NCBI RefSeq assembly: GCF_013167215.1
Contig: NZ_JABJWY010000039.1
Coordinates: forward strand, 44,466-108,465
Origin: Sphingobacterium prati
GTDB lineage: Bacteria; Bacteroidota; Bacteroidia; Sphingobacteriales; Sphingobacteriaceae
Direction: 5' to 3'
DNA: 64,000 nt
Part shown: in pieces, positions 59,956 to 64,000 of the stretch
How the letters are laid out: every line of letters begins with the position of its first letter
Numbering within the stretch: the first letter of the stretch is position 1
Notes under the pieces: model-generated
Seen by the model: the letters and a program-made list of their open reading frames with translations, nothing else
What the model was told of the DNA's origin: nothing
Databases searched by the model: none
Translations under genes and position numbers: made by a program

Positions 59956-61566
59956 CTACTTTGATTTCTTGTTGGCCAAAGCAGCGGCTACAAAGCTAAC
60001 AAAAAGTGGGTGAGGATTTGCAACAGTTGACTTTAATTCTGGGTGAAATTGTCCCGCAACGAAAAATGGATGGTTTTTCAATTCGACAATTTCAACTAAA
60101 CCAGTCTCCGGATTGAAGCCCGAAGCAATCATTCCTGCAGCTTCATATTGTTTTAAATAGTCATTGTTAAATTCATAACGGTGACGGTGTCTTTCCGAAA
60201 TTTTTGTTTTTCCATAAATCGCAAAGGCTTTGGTTCCTTTTTTAATCTCGCAATCGTATGCACCTAATCGCATCGTACCACCCATATTGGTGATATTTTT
60301 TTGTTCCTCCATCAGATTGATAACCGGATTACTGGTATTCGCATCCATTTCAAAACTATTGGCATCTTTTAACCCTAATACGTTTCTTCCGAATTCAATG
60401 ACCGAACACTGCATACCCAAACAGATACCAAAGAATGGAATGTTATTTTCACGTACATATTTAATCGCGTTCAATTTGCCGTCCAGACCACGTTCGCCAA
60501 AACCTGGAGCCACCAATACACCATCCATGCCTTTTAATTTTTCAGCAACATTTTCTTTTGTAACACTTTCAGCAGCAATATAGCTTACTTTTACTTTACA
60601 TTCATTTGTTGCGCCGGCGTGGATAAATCCTTCAGTAATGGATTTATAAGCGTCTGGAAGTTCAATATATTTTCCAACCAGAGCAATGCAGACCTCGTTT
60701 GTTGGGTTTTTGAGCTTGCCTAAAAAGTTTTTCCAGTTTTCCAGATCCGGTTCGTTTTTGTTAGATAGTTTCAGCTTTGTTAATGCCGTTTTGTCGAGAT
60801 TTTCTTTCAACATCAATAAAGGGACATCATAGATGGTAGAAGCATCGATAGATTCAACAACGGCATTGATGTTGACATTGCAGAACTGCGCTAATTTTTT
60901 GCGGATCTCTTGAGATAATTTGTGCTCTGTACGGCAGACTAGGATATCTGGTTGCACACCATATTCCAATAGTGTTTTGACGGAGTGCTGTGTTGGCTTG
61001 GTTTTAAGTTCACCAGCTGCTGCTAGATAAGGAACCAAAGTCAGGTGGATAACCAAGGAATTATTCGCGCCCAGTTCCCAACGCAGCTGTCTTACCGCCT
61101 CAACAAACGGGAGGGATTCGATATCGCCTACAGTTCCACCGAGCTCTGTGATAATAATATCATACTCGCCCGATTGACCCAAAAGCTGCATGCGGCGTTT
61201 GATTTCATCAGTGATATGTGGAATGACTTGAACTGTTTTTCCTAAATATGCACCTTCGCGCTCTTGTTGAATGACATGTTGGTAGATACGACCTGTTGTT
61301 ACATTATTCGCCTGTGAGGTAGGGACGTTCAAAAAACGTTCGTAGTGGCCCAAATCAAGGTCAGTTTCGGCTCCATCTTCAGTAACATAACATTCGCCAT
61401 GCTCATAAGGATTCAAGGTTCCTGGGTCAATGTTAATGTAAGGATCGAATTTTTGAATGGTCACTTTGTAGCCACGTGCCTGGAGAAGTTTAGCAAGGGA
61501 GGCTGCAATAATACCTTTCCCTAACGACGAAGTAACGCCGCCCGTAACAAAAATATATTTAGTCAT
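59956..61566 (-). CDS. pyrG: CTP synthase
   Basis: A 536-residue enzyme that amidates UTP to CTP. The N-terminal synthetase has TGGVTSSLGKGIIAASLA (P-loop region) and the KFDPYINIDPGTLNPYEHGE block. The C-terminal glutaminase has the nucleophile Cys in GICLGMQCSVIEF and the HPE triad part in QFHPELKS. The length is standard. TATCTTTG on the minus strand at 61642-61635 is a likely -7 element, about 70 bases upstream. yidC follows on the same transcript. Confidence 0.98.
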   Translation of the reverse strand: MTKYIFVTGGVTSSLGKGIIAASLAKLLQARGYKVTIQKFDPYINIDPGTLNPYEHGECYVTEDGAETDLDLGHYERFLNVPTSQANNVTTGRIYQHVIQQEREGAYLGKTVQVIPHITDEIKRRMQLLGQSGEYDIIITELGGTVGDIESLPFVEAVRQLRWELGANNSLVIHLTLVPYLAAAGELKTKPTQHSVKTLLEYGVQPDILVCRTEHKLSQEIRKKLAQFCNVNINAVVESIDASTIYDVPLLMLKENLDKTALTKLKLSNKNEPDLENWKNFLGKLKNPTNEVCIALVGKYIELPDAYKSITEGFIHAGATNECKVKVSYIAAESVTKENVAEKLKGMDGVLVAPGFGERGLDGKLNAIKYVRENNIPFFGICLGMQCSVIEFGRNVLGLKDANSFEMDANTSNPVINLMEEQKNITNMGGTMRLGAYDCEIKKGTKAFAIYGKTKISERHRHRYEFNNDYLKQYEAAGMIASGFNPETGLVEIVELKNHPFFVAGQFHPELKSTVANPHPLFVSFVAAALANKKSK

Positions 61567-61689
61567 AACAATTAAAGGATTTTCAATTTTATGTGGTCAA
61601 AATGACCAATAATAGTTGCTTTATGTACGGGATACAAAGATAGCAATTTTTTATTCAATATTATAATTGAACTTCGACTGAATAAGAAA

Positions 61690-62775
61690 TTAAAAATCGA
61701 TGTTGCCCCGGTTATCAATTGTTGCCTTTAAATTCGGTTGCGATTTTGACTTTATTTCAATGCGATAAAAGTTACTTGCATTGAAAAATCCGAGATGATA
61801 ATGGTTGCCAACTGTATCAATTTCTGGATACAATTTGCTTAATTCAGTGAGTGATGTGGCGTAGCGCTTATTCGTATTTTTATAAATCTGTTGCAGGTAA
61901 AAAATATTCCAGGCTGTTTTCTCCAACGCCAAAAACCGGTCGTCTACAAATTGTTGATTATCTTGATCTATAAATTTGATATGTCCCCATCTTTCTGGGT
62001 AATGCATGTTGATCAGACCAATAGGTGACCATACCCAGTTTTCTTCCGCAAGCGGCTTACCGGACTGATTTTTTCTTTTGATATAGCCTTTATCATTACT
62101 GTCATAATGCCATTGTACCCGGGAAAAGTTTATCTTCCAAATTTCATTTGTCTTGATCTGGTCTCCTTCACCAAAGTATTTTAGACTTCTGACAGGAATT
62201 TTCATTTCGACTGTCCAAAAGCTGTCTCGATCGGCTGGGTTATTTATTGTGCCGGCATGGTAGACCGCGCTTTGAATATTTTTGGTATCCCAGTTTAAAT
62301 TAGCTTTGCCGCCGAAGCGATAAGGTTTGGTCATCAAAAGATCCATGATGGTATTCAATGCATTGACTTCGATTTCAATATATTCAGAAGATTGGAGGTT
62401 GGGCTTCAGGAAGACTTCAAAATCGTTGTCATGATAGATGATGGTGTCTTTCTGTCTGAGATAACCATTGATATGAGGCTCTTCCAATTTCGCAAAGAGA
62501 TAGAGATGCTCGTTGTCCCATAGCATTTTGACACGAGTTTCGAGTGCTGGGTTCGGTTTGCCTATACCTTCAATGTCTTTGAACGTATTTGTCCACCGTG
62601 CTTTTGCCCAAGAGACTTCGTTGTCTTTACCGTCAATTTCGATCGGACTTTGAGCTTTTTGGACATAATAAGTCTCGGGTATAGACTGCAGTTGGAGAAA
62701 ATCCTTGATGTTTCGCTGTGCGAAAATGGCTAGGGTCTGGAGTGTAAGAGCGAGAATAAAAAAAATAGTTTTCAT
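61690..62775 (-). CDS. Secreted CBM9-like carbohydrate-binding protein
   Basis: A 361-residue secreted protein with a signal peptide (ending LAIFAQ). Most of it resembles the CBM9-like, DOMON-related family: SPIEIDGKDNEVSWAKARW, KMLWDNEHLYLFAKLEEPH, YHDNDFEVFLKP and IWKINFSRVQW. A C-terminal region (SLTELSKLYPEIDT) is helical. No catalytic motif is visible. The family often binds sugars, but the ligand here is unknown. The ATG at 62775 is preferred to a TTG one codon upstream. Confidence 0.83.
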   Translation of the reverse strand: MKTIFFILALTLQTLAIFAQRNIKDFLQLQSIPETYYVQKAQSPIEIDGKDNEVSWAKARWTNTFKDIEGIGKPNPALETRVKMLWDNEHLYLFAKLEEPHINGYLRQKDTIIYHDNDFEVFLKPNLQSSEYIEIEVNALNTIMDLLMTKPYRFGGKANLNWDTKNIQSAVYHAGTINNPADRDSFWTVEMKIPVRSLKYFGEGDQIKTNEIWKINFSRVQWHYDSNDKGYIKRKNQSGKPLAEENWVWSPIGLINMHYPERWGHIKFIDQDNQQFVDDRFLALEKTAWNIFYLQQIYKNTNKRYATSLTELSKLYPEIDTVGNHYHLGFFNASNFYRIEIKSKSQPNLKATIDNRGNIDF

Positions 62776-63030
62776 CAAATATTGTCTGTCTATTAGCCGC
62801 TAGGAAATTTTTGTAGGGACACTTATCAAATTGTTATATTAAGTATCAAACTTCCAATGATCTTTGTGTTTAGGATATTGGCGATGTTAAAAGTAAGTAA
62901 AATGTTTTAGCTCAACAAAAAGGAGGAATTGTTTTTAACAAAGTAGTGTATTTGTCTTAATTTTATTACAGTGGTATCTGACACTTTATGCCATTAGGGG
63001 GTAGGCTGGCCAGGTAATGGAAAGGGAAAT
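62776..63030. other. Intergenic region between the rplS terminator and the CBM9-like gene
   Basis: About 250 bases with no gene. It should contain the CBM9-like gene's promoter on the minus strand, but no full consensus is recognised. Confidence 0.4.
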
Positions 63031-63066
63031 AAAAAAAGGCTTTGAAATTCATCAAAGCCTTTTTTT
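63031..63066. terminator. rplS terminator
   Basis: A 15-bp stem (63031-63045 with 63052-63066) with A and T tracts, 18 bases beyond the rplS stop. Confidence 0.9.
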
Positions 63067-63084
63067 ATGCTGTGGTAGTCGTAA

Positions 63085-63432
63085 TTAGATTCTTTTCGAT
63101 TTAATACGAGCAGCTTTACCAGTAAGGCCACGTAAATAGAATAATTTCGCGCGACGAACTTTACCGTAGCTGTTTACTACAATTTTTTCAATGTTTGGTG
63201 AGTTTACAGGGAAAATACGTTCAACACCTACACCGTTAGAGATTTTACGAACGGTAAAAGTAGCGTTAGCACCTTCGCTGTTTAATTGGATTACTACACC
63301 TTGGTACACCTGAACACGCTCTTTATTTCCTTCGCGAATTTTATAATGAACGCTGATGGTATCTCCGGCTTTGAAAGCGGGAATTTCATTTCTTACTACC
63401 GCTTGTTCTTCTACAAATTTTACTAAATCCAT
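63085..63432 (-). CDS. rplS: 50S ribosomal protein L19
   Basis: A 115-residue protein with PAFKAGDTISVHYKIREGNK, RVQVYQGVVIQLN, the VGVERIFPVNSPNIEKI block and the C-terminal VRRAKLFYLRGLTGKAARIK of L19. It lies at the interface of the two ribosomal subunits. It is monocistronic, with CAAAGATA (TATCTTTG on its strand) at 63553-63560. Confidence 0.98.
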   Translation of the reverse strand: MDLVKFVEEQAVVRNEIPAFKAGDTISVHYKIREGNKERVQVYQGVVIQLNSEGANATFTVRKISNGVGVERIFPVNSPNIEKIVVNSYGKVRRAKLFYLRGLTGKAARIKSKRI

Positions 63433-63774
63433 GATTTCGAGTAATTATTAACGATTTATATCCTGTAAAAATCGGAATGCAATATTACGACTTATTTTTT
63501 GAATATGAAAATACTTTTTGAAAAAACTATCGACTGTTATTCAAATCGGATGCAAAGATATGAAAATGAAATGGATAATCTAAAGTTATTTTGAATATTC
63601 CTTTATCAGGCTAATCAACCTTGTTTTTGAGCTTAATAATGGCACTTAAAAATGATTGAGGTAAAAGTATTGATCAATTAATCAGTGATTTAGTGGGAAA
63701 ATTAAGTTTGCCTCTTGACAAATTGAAAAATTGATTCGATATTTGTGCCACACAAAACAAAGGTGATACCTTTT
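63433..63774. other. Divergent region between rplS and tRNA-Pro
   Basis: About 340 bases of AT-rich sequence. It holds the rplS promoter element (63553-63560) and the tRNA-Pro promoter: TTG at 63715-63717, 20 bases, GATATTTG at 63738-63745. No gene is seen. Confidence 0.5.
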
Positions 63775-63848
63775 CGGGGTGTAGCGTAGCCCGGTATCGC
63801 GCCACATTTGGGATGTGGAGGTCGTAGGTTCGAATCCTGCCACCCCGA
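63775..63848 (+). tRNA. tRNA-Pro (anticodon TGG)
   Basis: A 74-base cloverleaf. The acceptor CGGGGTG pairs with CACCCCG, the anticodon arm is CCACA, TTTGGGA, TGTGG, and the T arm is GTAGG, TTCGAAT, CCTGC. CCA is not encoded. A terminator follows at 63852-63882. The 3' end is repeated at the right end of the window. Confidence 0.95.
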
Positions 63849-63851
63849 CTG

Positions 63852-63882
63852 AAAAGCTCTAACGAAAGTTAGGGCTTTTTTT
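63852..63882 (+). terminator. tRNA-Pro terminator
   Basis: AAAAGCTCTAAC pairs with GTTAGGGCTTTT (one G-T) around GAAA and continues into T. Confidence 0.82.
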
Positions 63883-63981
63883 GTTTCTAGGCAGGAGGAG
63901 AACCTACGGCCGCTTAAGTTGCTGTGGGGGTTCGATCCGAAGGAGGCTCAGGGTAGTGCCTGGGCCATGTGTGGCTGAGCC

Positions 63982-64000
63982 AATCCTGCCACCCCGACTG
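63982..64000 (+). repeat. Direct repeat of the tRNA-Pro 3' end (att-like)
   Basis: AATCCTGCCACCCCGACTG at the right edge repeats exactly the tRNA-Pro 3' end and two following bases (63833-63851). The window stops inside the match. An imperfect inverted copy of the T arm also lies at 63891-63908. Such repeats can mark an integration site or a tRNA fragment. Confidence 0.65.

Overview
This window looks like chromosomal DNA of a Bacteroidota member of the Sphingobacteriaceae, most likely Sphingobacterium or a close relative. The signs are a SusC/SusD pair and a large TonB-dependent barrel, Bacteroidota-type promoters (TTG, about 18 bases, TAnnTTTG), almost no Shine-Dalgarno sequences, an AT-rich base composition, and families typical of the phylum (DUF4476, DUF4292, DCC, split transketolase, ribBA fusion). 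The genus is an inference from gene content; no 16S gene is present.

Layout. 1-3 kb: end of a TonB-dependent receptor, a DUF1080 protein, a YjjG-type nucleotidase. 3.1-8 kb: a coupled operon of histidine kinase, response regulator, TPR protein and hemE, then hemJ and a DUF4476 protein. 8-13.5 kb: a succinate-semialdehyde dehydrogenase, a DCC protein, ribBA, an LptF/G permease and a START-like protein. 13.6-14.1 kb: two tRNA genes with CAT anticodon. 14.1-19.8 kb: a RiPP cluster of the grasp-with-spasm type, read leftward: ABC ATPase, ABC permease, two related precursor peptides, an ATP-grasp ligase, a small coupled ORF and a SPASM protein without a radical SAM motif. 20-25 kb: susC/susD without linked enzymes. 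25-27.7 kb: small hypotheticals, an AraC regulator and a dienoyl-CoA reductase-like SDR. 27.9-30.6 kb: the leftward ribosomal group rplM-rpsI-rpsB and tsf. 30.8-37.9 kb: envelope genes (TPR protein, DUF4292 lipoprotein, EnvC-like protein, tatA, LysM transglycosylase, phosphoribosyltransferase, NlpC/P60 protein). 38.2-43.4 kb: thrA-thrB-thrC behind a Thr/Ile-rich leader peptide and attenuator. 43.4-52.1 kb: a mini-lipoprotein, an RlmI-like methyltransferase, an Fsr-type MFS pump, a Tat-exported SGNH hydrolase, a class III aminotransferase, and an operon of split transketolase, ECF sigma factor, repeat-containing putative anti-sigma factor and Spy-like protein. 52.3-52.6 kb: remnant of a GH3 glucosidase gene. 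52.7-63.4 kb: Nfu protein, purB, twin Lpp-like lipoproteins, acyl-CoA dehydrogenase, META protein, yidC, pyrG, a CBM9-like protein and rplS. 63.8-64 kb: tRNA-Pro followed by direct and inverted partial copies of its 3' end.

Most of the window is core genome. The two systems most worth attention are the grasp-with-spasm RiPP cluster, including its uncharacterised small coupled ORF and duplicated precursor leaders, and the threonine-operon attenuator, whose leader peptide, antiterminator and terminator can all be read in the sequence. Other accessory signals are the GH3 pseudogene, the expanded 32-residue repeats of the anti-sigma-like protein and the att-like repeats at tRNA-Pro.
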